Source: Gammaproteobacteria bacterium (GTDB lineage: Bacteria > Pseudomonadota > Gammaproteobacteria > SZUA-229). From it: 15,282 nucleotides of DNA. This document shows positions 1 to 6,408 of this stretch, piece by piece. Within the stretch, counting starts at the first letter, position 1; each line of letters begins with the position of its first letter. The position numbers were made by a program, and so were the translations under genes. Location of the stretch: the NCBI GenBank assembly GCA_013138755.1, contig WTCC01000057.1:1-15282 (forward strand). Reading direction: 5' to 3'. The notes beneath the pieces are model-generated. The model searched no databases. It saw only the letters and a list, made by a program, of their open reading frames with translations, and was not told the DNA's origin.

Positions 1-708
1 AATTACCGGATTTGGCGCGCGGTCAAAAAACACCAGCTTATCAGGATAGTAATAATTGACATAATACAGATTGGTATTTACAGAGTTATTAGCAAAGGAG
101 AATTTGTTTTTTAACAGGTAATTTAGACCGGTTTCGATCAATACATGATCAGATGCGCTGTCAGCATCATTGCTTTTTTCACGCGCGTGTAAAAAACGGT
201 TGCCAAGTGTGATAACCGTTCCATTTAAGTGGAAGTCGGCGTAACTTTTTATGCCAATACCGGTGATCAGCACGTTAGAGGTATGATTAAAGTCTCTGGC
301 AAAACCATAGTCCAGAAATGGAATAAGGGTCCAGTCCGACGACATTGGATATTGATATTCAATACCCGGAACAAAAGTCAACGTTGTTACATCGTTTAGG
401 TCTGGTAGGTCTTCAATTTTGACATTGTCAAAGTTTATAAAGCCGACGGTTACAGGGAGGTTTAAACGCCAACCGGCTTTGCTGTCTGTTTTTTCGATAA
501 TCGTGTGTTCAAAAGGGAATTGAACAACAAATACATTATGGCCAGAGGTTGTATAGAAACCGTTGCCAAGATAATTGGAAAAAACGAAATTTGTAGCACC
601 AAAAATACTTTCATCCTCAGCTGAAAATGCTGGCTCACACAATAAATACAGTAAGAGAACGAGACTGTGGGTTATTGTCAGTCTATCTGGTGAGTTCCTG
701 AAAAACAC
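1..708 (-). CDS. Exported, probable outer-membrane beta-barrel protein (3' end outside window)
   Basis: An open frame of 236 codons runs from a GTG at 708 off the left edge. The first residues (MFFRNSPDRLTITHSLVLLL) form a basic N-region and a hydrophobic core, with likely signal-peptidase cleavage after the Ala of PAFSA, near residue 31. The mature part has alternating polar and aromatic or aliphatic stretches typical of transmembrane beta strands, such as FVPGIEYQYPM, WTLIPFLDYGFA and LYYVNYYYP, and no helical membrane segment. An outer-membrane barrel is therefore inferred; I do not recognise a specific family. The frame stays open upstream to about 825, but the GTG places the signal peptide at the N-terminus. 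There is no strong ribosome site. It is divergent from the DUF938 gene, with 74 bp between the chosen starts. Confidence 0.6.
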   Translation of the reverse strand, partial: MFFRNSPDRLTITHSLVLLLYLLCEPAFSAEDESIFGATNFVFSNYLGNGFYTTSGHNVFVVQFPFEHTIIEKTDSKAGWRLNLPVTVGFINFDNVKIEDLPDLNDVTTLTFVPGIEYQYPMSSDWTLIPFLDYGFARDFNHTSNVLITGIGIKSYADFHLNGTVITLGNRFLHAREKSNDADSASDHVLIETGLNYLLKNKFSFANNSVNTNLYYVNYYYPDKLVFFDRAPNPVI

Positions 709-782
709 ATTGAATAGTAAGGGAAGTTGCTGTCTAGATAGTCTAACATAGTGCTCAGTTAATCTTGTTGGAAAAACTTTTA

Positions 783-1376
783 ATGCAGAAACCTTATTCT
801 GAATCCTGCGATCAAAATAAATCACCTATTCTTTTTATTATAGAGTCTATCTTCTCGACCTGTCATGAGGTTCTTGAGATCGGTAGTGGGACAGGTCAGC
901 ATGCTGTTTACTTTGCAGAAAAAATGCCGCACTTACGTTGGCGATGCAGTGATTGTGAGCCGTATATTGTTGGCATAAATCAATGGATAGATGACAGTGA
1001 TGTGATCAATGTCGTGGCACCTGTTAAGTTAGATGTATCAGAATCAGAGTGGCCAGTAGCCACGGTAGATGCAGTTTTTACAGCAAACTCAATTCATATA
1101 ATGCATGATCAGGATGTAGTTAACCTGATGAAGGGATCAGGAAACTTGCTAAACAAAGGCGGGCATCTGGTTATCTACGGCCCATTTAATTACGGTGGTT
1201 CCTTTACCAGCGCTAGTAACGAATCTTTTGAACAATGGTTAAAAAGCAGAGATCCATTGAGTGGTATCAAAGATTTTGAGCTTATTGTAGATTTAGCCGG
1301 AAACAATAATCTGATGCTATGTGAAGATTATGAAATGCCTGAAAATAATCGTATCCTCCATTTTAAAAAGTACTAA
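783..1376 (+). CDS. DUF938 family SAM-dependent methyltransferase
   Basis: This 197-residue protein belongs to the DUF938 class I methyltransferase-like family. The opening KPYSESCDQN is the family's N-terminal signature. The glycine-rich SAM-binding motif I (VLEIGSGTGQHA) follows about 30 residues in, then the acidic residues after the second strand, VFTANSIHIM, and the family block YGPFNYGGSFTSASNESF with RDPLSGIKDFE near the C-terminus; it ends in MPENNRILHF. The methyl acceptor of this family is not known to me. Two in-frame TTG codons (765, 768) lie upstream, but the ATG at 783 starts right before the conserved KPYSES and has a weak GGAA about 9 nt upstream. It appears monocistronic or coupled to the next small gene. 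Confidence 0.88.
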   Translation: MQKPYSESCDQNKSPILFIIESIFSTCHEVLEIGSGTGQHAVYFAEKMPHLRWRCSDCEPYIVGINQWIDDSDVINVVAPVKLDVSESEWPVATVDAVFTANSIHIMHDQDVVNLMKGSGNLLNKGGHLVIYGPFNYGGSFTSASNESFEQWLKSRDPLSGIKDFELIVDLAGNNNLMLCEDYEMPENNRILHFKKY

Positions 1377-1429
1377 GGAAGTCTGCTGGCAAGGGGCATC
1401 TTATTAGATCGTCATAAAATGTTAAGTGT

Positions 1430-1768
1430 ATGGCGTACTATGTCAATTATTTCTCTTCTGGTTGCACTATTATTCTAATACTAAATTCAGATGATGTAAT
1501 ACTAGCTATGCGGCAGCGTCGAAAGACAGATTTTAAGGGGTACGGTGTCAATGTCGTCGTATCAAGCGATGATAGAAAAACGTTAATGCGTTCAGTATTT
1601 TCCGAATATCCAAAGTTTGTTTTTTATTGTATGTTGTTAATCGTACCACTGTATGCATTTGCTAAGAGTATTTTGAATCGTGACTGGTTCATGATGGCTG
1701 TAGACATTTTGTTACTGCCGGTAGGCTTCGTGCATGGAATACTTCTACTGTTTGGGCTTGTCAGCTAA
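1430..1768 (+). CDS. Small two-helix membrane protein, function unknown
   Basis: I do not recognise this 112-residue product. Two hydrophobic segments are visible, about residues 61-79 (FVFYCMLLIVPLYAFA) and 88-111 (MAVDILLLPVGFVHGILLLFG), preceded by a charged stretch with RQRRK near residue 30. The start is uncertain. The ATG at 1430 lacks a ribosome site. An overlapping frame from an ATG at 1419 encodes a short hydrophobic stretch (MLSVWRTMSIISLLVALLF) and then stops, which could be the N-terminus displaced by a frameshift, or chance. A 6-bp palindrome, ACGCTA-TAGC-TAGCGT (1768-1783), covers the end of the stop codon, but no T-run follows it. Real coding is likely in the C-terminal two thirds and less sure at the N-terminus. 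Confidence 0.45.
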   Translation: MAYYVNYFSSGCTIILILNSDDVILAMRQRRKTDFKGYGVNVVVSSDDRKTLMRSVFSEYPKFVFYCMLLIVPLYAFAKSILNRDWFMMAVDILLLPVGFVHGILLLFGLVS

Positions 1769-1811
1769 CGCTATAGCTAGCGTGGTAATCCGATGAGATT
1801 CTAGTGCTTGA

Positions 1812-2171
1812 TTATTTTTTGGTTAGAGCAGAACCGCTAAAAAGTATGTGCTTTAAACCATATGTCATGAACGTTCTTATATTGGCATGATCTTCATTTT
1901 CAGGATTCTGTAAAACATCGATACGGTAATAATCCCCAAAACAATTTAAAGTTTGAGTATCATCCAATTCATGTAGTTTTGCAAAGGCAAAGATCTTGCA
2001 CGAACCTTCATTGCTTCCTGCTTTGTTTGTGATTAATTCTTTTTCGTAGCCATTGGTAAATTGCGAAGGGGAATAATGGTAAAAATCATCGATGATATCT
2101 ATAGTCTCTTGAAATGAAATAGTTTCAGGCGCGGAATGAATTTTTTTAATCTGTAGATCAAGCTTGTTCAT
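1812..2171 (-). CDS. HopJ-family protein
   Basis: The product matches the family named after the Pseudomonas type III effector HopJ. Conserved blocks are SPSQFTNGYEKE, the signature NKAGSNEGSCKIFAFAKL, then TLNCFGDYYRIDVL, and the terminal DHANIRTFM with a small C-terminal piece. The family is common in gammaproteobacteria that have no type III secretion, and nothing here encodes a secretion system, so an effector role should not be assumed; the true function is unknown. The ATG at 2171 gives 119 residues, and MNKLDLQIKKI is where family members normally begin. An ATG at 2195 would add eight residues; neither start has a clear ribosome site. The gene is divergent from mltF. Confidence 0.87.
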   Translation of the reverse strand: MNKLDLQIKKIHSAPETISFQETIDIIDDFYHYSPSQFTNGYEKELITNKAGSNEGSCKIFAFAKLHELDDTQTLNCFGDYYRIDVLQNPENEDHANIRTFMTYGLKHILFSGSALTKK

Positions 2172-2278
2172 AATGGATTGATTCGCATTGTTCATTTTTA
2201 AAAATTAAATTATGTAACTGCTGTCAGGCATGTTGTAGACTTGGTGTCACCGATGTGTATTTTACCTGATGATTTACT

Positions 2279-3715
2279 GTGAATCCTGATTTCTCGTACT
2301 TAAAAAATAAATTTATAGTTCGTATACTAACGCTGGTGTCAGTCCTCCTGCTAACATCTTGTGGGCAAGGTGAAGATGATGGAGATATTTCTCTTTCATT
2401 GCCTGACGGATCATCATCGTTACGTGAACAGGTATTACTCCCGACGTCACTTGAAAGAATTAAGAGTAGAGGTGAGTTAATAATTATTACTACTAACACG
2501 CCTACAACGTATTATTTTGACCGTGACAATCAGTTGGTAGGTCCTGAGTACGATATGACGCAAGCATTTGCAGCCTCATTGCAGGTAGACGTCGTATATA
2601 AAGTTTATGACTCTGTAGCTGAAGTTTTACAGGCTCTGCGTGATCATGAAGGTGACATCGCCGCGGCTGGCCTAACCGTAACTGACGGACGTAAGGTTGA
2701 ATTCAGTTTCTCTTCATCGTATCAAAAAACAAATGAATACCTGGTCTGCCATCGGAATGTAAAACAGATCCGTGATAAAGAAGACCTAAAAACTGTAGAT
2801 ATAGTCATTGCAGCTGGAAGTAGCTACGTAGAATCAATTAAGGCATATCCTGATGCTAAGTGGACCGCGGTTGATAATATCAGCACGGTAGGCTTGATCG
2901 AACAGGTAGCCAGTAAAAAAACAGAATGCACCATAAGTGATTCAACTTTATATAACATCGAGCGACGTTATCATACGGAGATTCAGAAAAAGTATACCTT
3001 AGCTAAGGAATCCGATCTTGCATGGGTTGTTAACAAACATAACGATGATTTACTTCAAGCTATCAATGATTGGTTTGAAACTTATAAAGACAACAATGAT
3101 CTTGCATATATACTTGAAAAATATTATGGTTTTGTTCAGATATTCGATTATGTAGATACACATAAGTTTTTGAGTAGATCTAAAACAAGATTACCTCAAT
3201 ACAAAGATTTCTTTATTGACGCCGCTAATAAAAACGACATCTCTCCCTCATTGCTCGCTTCGCAGAGTTATCAGGAGTCTCACTGGAATAGAAAAGCCAA
3301 AAGCCCAACGGGTGTTAGAGGGATAATGATGTTAACGCAACCGGTGGCCAAGTCTCTAGGTGTGACTAACCGGTTACATGCAGAGCAGAATATTTATGCT
3401 GGCGCAAAGTTTCAGGCAAAGATGAAAAAAATGGTGGAACACGTCGATGAGCCTGGTCGGTCATGGTTAGCGCTGGCGGCCTATAATGTCGGTCGGGGAC
3501 ATTTCCGTGATGCGCAATCATTAGCCAGGAAGCTGGGAAAAAATCCAGATCATTGGCATGATATGGAAGAAGTGTTGCCATTGTTAGCTCAGAAGAAATA
3601 TTATAAAGATCTACGCTATGGTTACGCACGTGGTAATGAGCCAGTGCGTTATGTGACACGCATTAGAAACTACGATTCACTGCTGAACGAGCATTTTTCT
3701 GACAAATTTAAGTAG
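2279..3715 (+). CDS. mltF: Membrane-bound lytic murein transglycosylase F
   Basis: MltF is an envelope lipoprotein that cleaves the MurNAc-GlcNAc bond of peptidoglycan, giving 1,6-anhydro ends. The N-terminus has a hydrophobic segment and lipobox LTSC with Cys28 as the likely lipidated residue. Residues about 58-290 form an SBP_bac_3 (periplasmic binding protein) domain (LERIKSRGELIIIT, then DGDIAAAGLTVT). Residues about 305-470 form the SLT catalytic domain: SYQESHW with catalytic Glu333, SPTGVRGIMMLT, AAYNVGRGH and a closing VRYVTRI. At 478 residues it is somewhat shorter than the E. coli protein (about 518). A stop codon lies directly upstream (2270-2272), so the GTG at 2279 is the only start that keeps the lipoprotein signal. 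Binding-domain ligands in this family may be muropeptides. Confidence 0.96.
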   Translation: MNPDFSYLKNKFIVRILTLVSVLLLTSCGQGEDDGDISLSLPDGSSSLREQVLLPTSLERIKSRGELIIITTNTPTTYYFDRDNQLVGPEYDMTQAFAASLQVDVVYKVYDSVAEVLQALRDHEGDIAAAGLTVTDGRKVEFSFSSSYQKTNEYLVCHRNVKQIRDKEDLKTVDIVIAAGSSYVESIKAYPDAKWTAVDNISTVGLIEQVASKKTECTISDSTLYNIERRYHTEIQKKYTLAKESDLAWVVNKHNDDLLQAINDWFETYKDNNDLAYILEKYYGFVQIFDYVDTHKFLSRSKTRLPQYKDFFIDAANKNDISPSLLASQSYQESHWNRKAKSPTGVRGIMMLTQPVAKSLGVTNRLHAEQNIYAGAKFQAKMKKMVEHVDEPGRSWLALAAYNVGRGHFRDAQSLARKLGKNPDHWHDMEEVLPLLAQKKYYKDLRYGYARGNEPVRYVTRIRNYDSLLNEHFSDKFK

Positions 3716-3815
3716 TAACCAATCTTGTTGTTTTACTAGTCGGTATAGTTTACATGTTTAAGGTATAGGCTCGCTGCTGATAATGCTGCTCAGGTAAGCT
3801 CCTGAATACATAATG

Positions 3816-4013
3816 CTAATTATTATCTGGTGTGATTACTGCATCGTAATTTGAGGTGAAGTAATTCTGTGTGATATGTGCCATCCGATTACAGTGACGG
3901 GTTGATATTTCTATCCCGAGTAGACCAATACGCGATTGTATCTCTTGCTCGCCTGCATGGAAGTGTGAGTCGGGTGTTAAGGTCTGTTCTTTGGTAATCT
4001 TTTTATTATGCAT
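3816..4013 (-). CDS. Doubtful 65-residue ORF, possible remnant of a PNPOx-like gene
   Basis: The 65-residue frame starts with an ATG just after AGGAAG, a plausible though close ribosome site. Residues about 16-30 (SHFHAGEQEIQSRIG) resemble, from memory, the N-terminal segment of pyridoxamine-5'-phosphate-oxidase-like flavin proteins, which commonly read FHAGE..IQ.R.G before the flavin-binding barrel. The remaining 35 residues do not continue that family and the frame stops far short of the usual 150-200 residues. It could be a degraded gene, a small independent protein or chance. No continuation was found in the immediate downstream sequence. Confidence 0.3.
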   Translation of the reverse strand: MHNKKITKEQTLTPDSHFHAGEQEIQSRIGLLGIEISTRHCNRMAHITQNYFTSNYDAVITPDNN

Positions 4014-4038
4014 CTTCCTGTCGCACTGTACCTGAGAA

Positions 4039-4069
4039 GCCAGCCTGTGAGTTCAGGCTGGCATTTTTT
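4039..4069 (+). terminator. Intrinsic terminator
   Basis: Perfect 9-bp stem GCCAGCCTG / CAGGCTGGC (4039-4047 and 4054-4062) with loop TGAGTT, followed by one A and six T residues. The T-run fixes the direction as plus. The nearest plus-strand gene is mltF, which ends 320 bp upstream, so this ends either a long mltF 3' UTR or a transcript that starts in the gap. The minus-strand reading has no T-run. Confidence 0.8.
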
Positions 4070-4307
4070 AGCAGTTATCTACGCAGCAAGACCAACTTCT
4101 GTTGTTTGCCGTAACGGGATCTATCGGATTTGAGGATGCGGTGGTATCAATAAATATACCTGCTGGCGCGCCTCTGGTATTTCTGGCTTGCGCTTCAATA
4201 ATAAGATTGAAGCCGGCATCATCCATTAACAAATACACCACCGCGATTAGTCGAAATCCAAATGCTGAAGATGCCGCCCGTTAAAAGCTGTTAAGTAACA
4301 TCTAGAG

Positions 4308-5525
4308 CTAATGTTTTAACTGTTCAAAATTCTTTCCCGTAGGGTTTTGGAAAACTTGCAGACCAAACTCAGGTAACACTGCTAATAAATGATCAAAAAT
4401 ATCTGACTGAATCGCTTCATAAATAATCCAATCGGTGATGTTAGTAAACACATAAATTTCTATAGGTATACCGTTTTCACTGGGCGCAAGTTGGCGTACA
4501 AGGAAAGTGTGTTTATCATGAATTTTGCTATGGTTTTTTAAATAGGCTTCAATATATGCTCTATAACTACCGATGTTGGTTAACCGACGACCGTTAACCA
4601 AGGTATGCATATCTATATTTTTATCTGAATTAGATGTCTCTATTTCAGATATTTTTGATGCCAAATATGGCGCGAGAAGTTCAATAGACCTGAATTTAGT
4701 AATCATTTCCTCATCACAAAAACGAATACTGGTCTGGTCAATATATATAGCACGTTTAATACGGCGACCACCACTCTCTGACATTCCTCGCCAGTTTTTA
4801 AATGAGGAATCAATTAACTTATGTGCAGGAATAATCGAAATCGTTTTATCCCAGTTTTGAATTTTGACTGTGTGTAAAGCAATGTCAATAACATCACCGT
4901 CCGCGCCAAATTGAGGGACTTCTAACCAATCACCTATTTTAAATAAATCATTTGAATGTATTTGAATACTGGCAACAAACGATAAAATCGTATCTTTAAA
5001 AATCAATAGTAAAACAGCGGTTAAAGCACCAATACCACTTAACAGATATATAGGAGATTTATCGATGAGTATGGCGATAACAATAATGCCAGCTAATATA
5101 TTTAATATAAGTTTACTAATCTGCAGATAACTTTTGATATTAAGCTGGTGAACAAATTTGCTTCGACTATAAATTTCATTAACCGCATCGAGCACTGCAT
5201 TTACAATGAGGATAAGTACGACAACCATCAAGGCAGACAAGCACTGTTGAATGATGTGGCTATAATCAGGGAACAAGTCTGAAAACAAATAAATTACCAA
5301 CAAAGGTACACCGAATGCTAAACGGTTAAGTACGCCCTGTTCAATTAAAATATCATCTAAATGCGTAGCTGTTTGTCTAAAGAATTTCTTTAAAAACACC
5401 AATATAATTCGACACGAAAATAGATATGACAGCCAACTAACACCCAAAATTATTGCCATTAATACATACGAGCCACCATTCATATCAAGTATTAAGTCTT
5501 TGATAGTCATTAATTGTTCATTCAT
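4308..5525 (-). CDS. ybdG: YbdG/MscM-type MscS-family mechanosensitive channel
   Basis: This inner-membrane channel of the MscS superfamily would open under membrane tension to release solutes during osmotic downshock. Five hydrophobic segments are visible, around residues 19-40, 69-87, 91-112, 132-155 and 158-182. The last runs into the pore-lining and beta-domain block FKDTILSFVASIQI, then KIGDWLEVP with GADGDVIDI and WDKTISIIPAHKLI. The YbdG subgroup is recognised by SFKNWRGMSESGGRRIKR, RRLTNIGSYRAY, VRQLAPSENGIPIEIYVF, IYEAIQSDIFDH and the final EFGLQVFQNPTG. Its 405 residues compare with about 415 in E. coli YbdG. The ATG at 5525 has a GGAT about 9 nt upstream; an internal ATG at 5510 is an alternative. 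It is probably monocistronic and lies downstream of the ssrA-like gene and its terminator. Confidence 0.95.
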   Translation of the reverse strand: MNEQLMTIKDLILDMNGGSYVLMAIILGVSWLSYLFSCRIILVFLKKFFRQTATHLDDILIEQGVLNRLAFGVPLLVIYLFSDLFPDYSHIIQQCLSALMVVVLILIVNAVLDAVNEIYSRSKFVHQLNIKSYLQISKLILNILAGIIVIAILIDKSPIYLLSGIGALTAVLLLIFKDTILSFVASIQIHSNDLFKIGDWLEVPQFGADGDVIDIALHTVKIQNWDKTISIIPAHKLIDSSFKNWRGMSESGGRRIKRAIYIDQTSIRFCDEEMITKFRSIELLAPYLASKISEIETSNSDKNIDMHTLVNGRRLTNIGSYRAYIEAYLKNHSKIHDKHTFLVRQLAPSENGIPIEIYVFTNITDWIIYEAIQSDIFDHLLAVLPEFGLQVFQNPTGKNFEQLKH

Positions 5526-5696
5526 TTATTTTATCCATTACTCTGTAAGTTTATCGACTTTGTTTATCAGTCATCATATATCAATGGTAGATTAAGACCA
5601 GAGGGGGCACAAGATTGGTGGAGTCAGGCTCGATTGATTATCGTGAATTATATGAAACAGATTCATTATGCTCACTTCAACACCAAATCCACAAAC

Positions 5697-5721
5697 AAAA
5701 AAACCACCGCAAGGGTGGTTT
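5697..5721 (-). terminator. Intrinsic terminator of the ssrA-like RNA
   Basis: Read on the minus strand, AAACCACC (5721-5714) pairs with GGTGGTTT (5708-5701) around loop CTTGC, and the U-run extends to 5697. It begins 7 nt after the CCA end of the ssrA-like RNA, the normal place for its terminator. Confidence 0.85.
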
Positions 5722-5728
5722 CGTTGTT

Positions 5729-5923
5729 TGGTGGGATGGCGGGAATTGAACCCGCGTCCGCAAGTACTCTGCCATCGGCTCTACATGCTTATTTCGTCTA
5801 TTAGTTTAGCTTTGTATTACCCGGCGAACAGGGAGAATACAGAGCGATTCTGGATAAATTTTAATGAATCCACACCAGAAATGCTTCATCACAATCTTAC
5901 ATGAGTCGACCCCATGTCATCCC
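5729..5923 (-). ncRNA. ssrA: Short tmRNA-like RNA (ssrA-like) without a recognisable tag frame
   Basis: tmRNA frees stalled ribosomes using a tRNA-like domain and a short coded tag. The 3' part is a clear tmRNA tail: AAGCATGTAGAGCC (helix 2 strand), TTGCGGACGCGGG, T-arm GCGGG-TTCAATT-CCCGC, then CATCCC-A-CCA with the CCA encoded. The 5' end GGGATGACATGGGGTCGAC has the tmRNA order of G-rich acceptor strand, GA, TGG and TCGAC, and its GGGATG pairs exactly with CATCCC, giving 6 bp rather than the usual 7. Upstream of the tail, GCTCTGTATT and AATACAAAGC (5845-5809, one mismatch) form a stem like the last pseudoknot region. The RNA is about 195 nt against about 360 expected. No frame encodes an ANDE..ALAA-type tag, and the central pseudoknots are missing. 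It is either an internally deleted tmRNA or an odd reduced form; a full ssrA may exist elsewhere in the genome. Confidence 0.75.
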
Positions 5924-5963
5924 TTGAAGGTTGTATCAAATAGAACGGTCAAGTCCTGTTGAT

Positions 5964-5969
5964 ATTATA
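5964..5969 (-). promoter_or_regulatory. -10 box of the ssrA-like RNA
   Basis: A perfect TATAAT on the minus strand lies 40 nt before the mature 5' end at 5923. Transcription would start near 5957 and leave a leader of about 34 nt for RNase P to remove, as is normal for tmRNA. The -35 position (ATAAAT near 5987-5992) is weak. Confidence 0.5.
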
Positions 5970-6029
5970 CGCTATGCATTAAATATATTTATGAATACCT
6001 AAATTACAAATCAGTAAAAGGCGTCTGTT

Positions 6030-6217
6030 ACTAATGGCACTTACTTAAGCCTATATCTAGTTAGATACCGTCATACCGGCAAGCTTTTAGCCGGAATCCA
6101 TGAATCAAGGACGCAACCAGGTTATAGGCACGAACCATCTACTAGATGGATACCGGCTAAAAGCTTGCCGGTATGACGAGAAAAGTGTGCAACCTTCCTT
6201 AAGTAAGTACCATTAGT
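6030..6217. mobile_element. 188-bp MITE-like element with REP-like palindrome
   Basis: The terminal inverted repeats are 20 bp with one mismatch: ACTAATGGCACTTACTTAAG at 6030-6049 and its near-complement at 6198-6217. The 7-mer GTCTGTT abuts both ends (6023-6029 and 6218-6224) as a target-site duplication. Inside, two 26-bp arms (6069-6094 and 6153-6178) are perfect inverted copies that begin CGTCATACCGGCAAGC. Each arm can itself fold (CCGGC-AAGCTTTTA-GCCGG) like a REP unit. There is no coding capacity, so a transposase would have to act in trans. It lies about 60 bp upstream of the -10 box of the ssrA-like gene. I cannot name the parent IS family. Confidence 0.85.
6069..6178. repeat. Inverted pair of REP-like units
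   Basis: The 26-bp arms at 6069-6094 and 6153-6178 are exact reverse complements separated by 58 bp. The similarity continues as ATCCAT next to the inner end of each arm. The sequence resembles the widespread GTCAT..CCGGC...GCCGG.ATCCA REP type. A transcript through it would form a long stable hairpin. Confidence 0.85.
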
Positions 6218-6297
6218 GTCTGTTCCCCATTTATTAAACGTAATATCACTCTAATTTCTGTGTTTGCTAGATGATAAAACAACATTGAAGAATGCTA

Positions 6298-6326
6298 TTT
6301 TATGCTATATTTCATATAGTTATAAT
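6298..6326 (+). promoter_or_regulatory. Candidate promoter of the coiled-coil gene pair
   Basis: A perfect TATAAT at 6321-6326 lies in an AT-rich stretch, 82 bp before the start at 6409. The -35 position at 17-bp spacing (TTTTAT, 6298-6303) is poor, so the call rests on the -10 box and on its location between the MITE-like element and the gene. Confidence 0.35.
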
Positions 6327-6408
6327 AAAATATGTCGTGGCAGCCTTATTTTAACCTGGCTTCTGTAAAAACTAAATTATCTGAGTAAAGATTCGAGGTA
6401 GGTTATTG

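Larger units (their letters stand above)
3718..4307. other. 590-bp region between mltF and the MscS-type gene
   Basis: No convincing gene is present. The stretch holds a doubtful 65-codon minus-strand ORF (3816-4013) and a strong plus-strand terminator (4039-4069). A 52-codon minus-strand ORF (4068-4226; start MDDAGFNLII, end SWSCCVDNC) overlaps a 60-codon plus-strand one, and neither has a ribosome site or a recognisable domain. No tRNA, repeat array or insertion sequence is visible. The region may hold decayed genes or a small RNA that ends at the terminator. Confidence 0.5.

Noticed and set aside
1768..1783. ACGCTA-TAGC-TAGCGT hairpin as an intrinsic terminator
   Set aside because: Short stem without a following T-run on either strand.
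1812..2171. HopJ homology as a sign of a type III secretion system
   Set aside because: The family is widespread in bacteria without type III secretion and no secretion genes are present here.
2224..2499. 91-codon minus-strand frame opposite mltF
   Set aside because: Lies over the lipoprotein signal and binding-domain start of mltF, which has strong family support.
4068..4226. 52-codon minus-strand frame ending SWSCCVDNC
   Set aside because: Cysteine-rich end is curious, but there is no ribosome site, signal peptide or known motif; described only in the gap entry.
4102..4284. 60-codon plus-strand frame
   Set aside because: No ribosome site, no recognisable domain, and an equally open frame on the opposite strand; no evidence it is coding.
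5514..5904. Two overlapping plus-strand frames of 96 and 78 codons, one reading MAGIEPAS
   Set aside because: They are antisense translations of the tmRNA T-arm and flanking DNA; phrases like GIEPAS arise commonly when T-arms are translated backwards.
5729..5923. Circularly permuted two-piece tmRNA
   Set aside because: The 5' acceptor strand precedes the CCA-bearing 3' strand in normal order, so the gene is not permuted.
6069..6178. Palindromic arms as a CRISPR array or as a terminator
   Set aside because: Only two inverted copies, no spacer periodicity and no U-run; terminal repeats and target duplication fit a MITE-like element.
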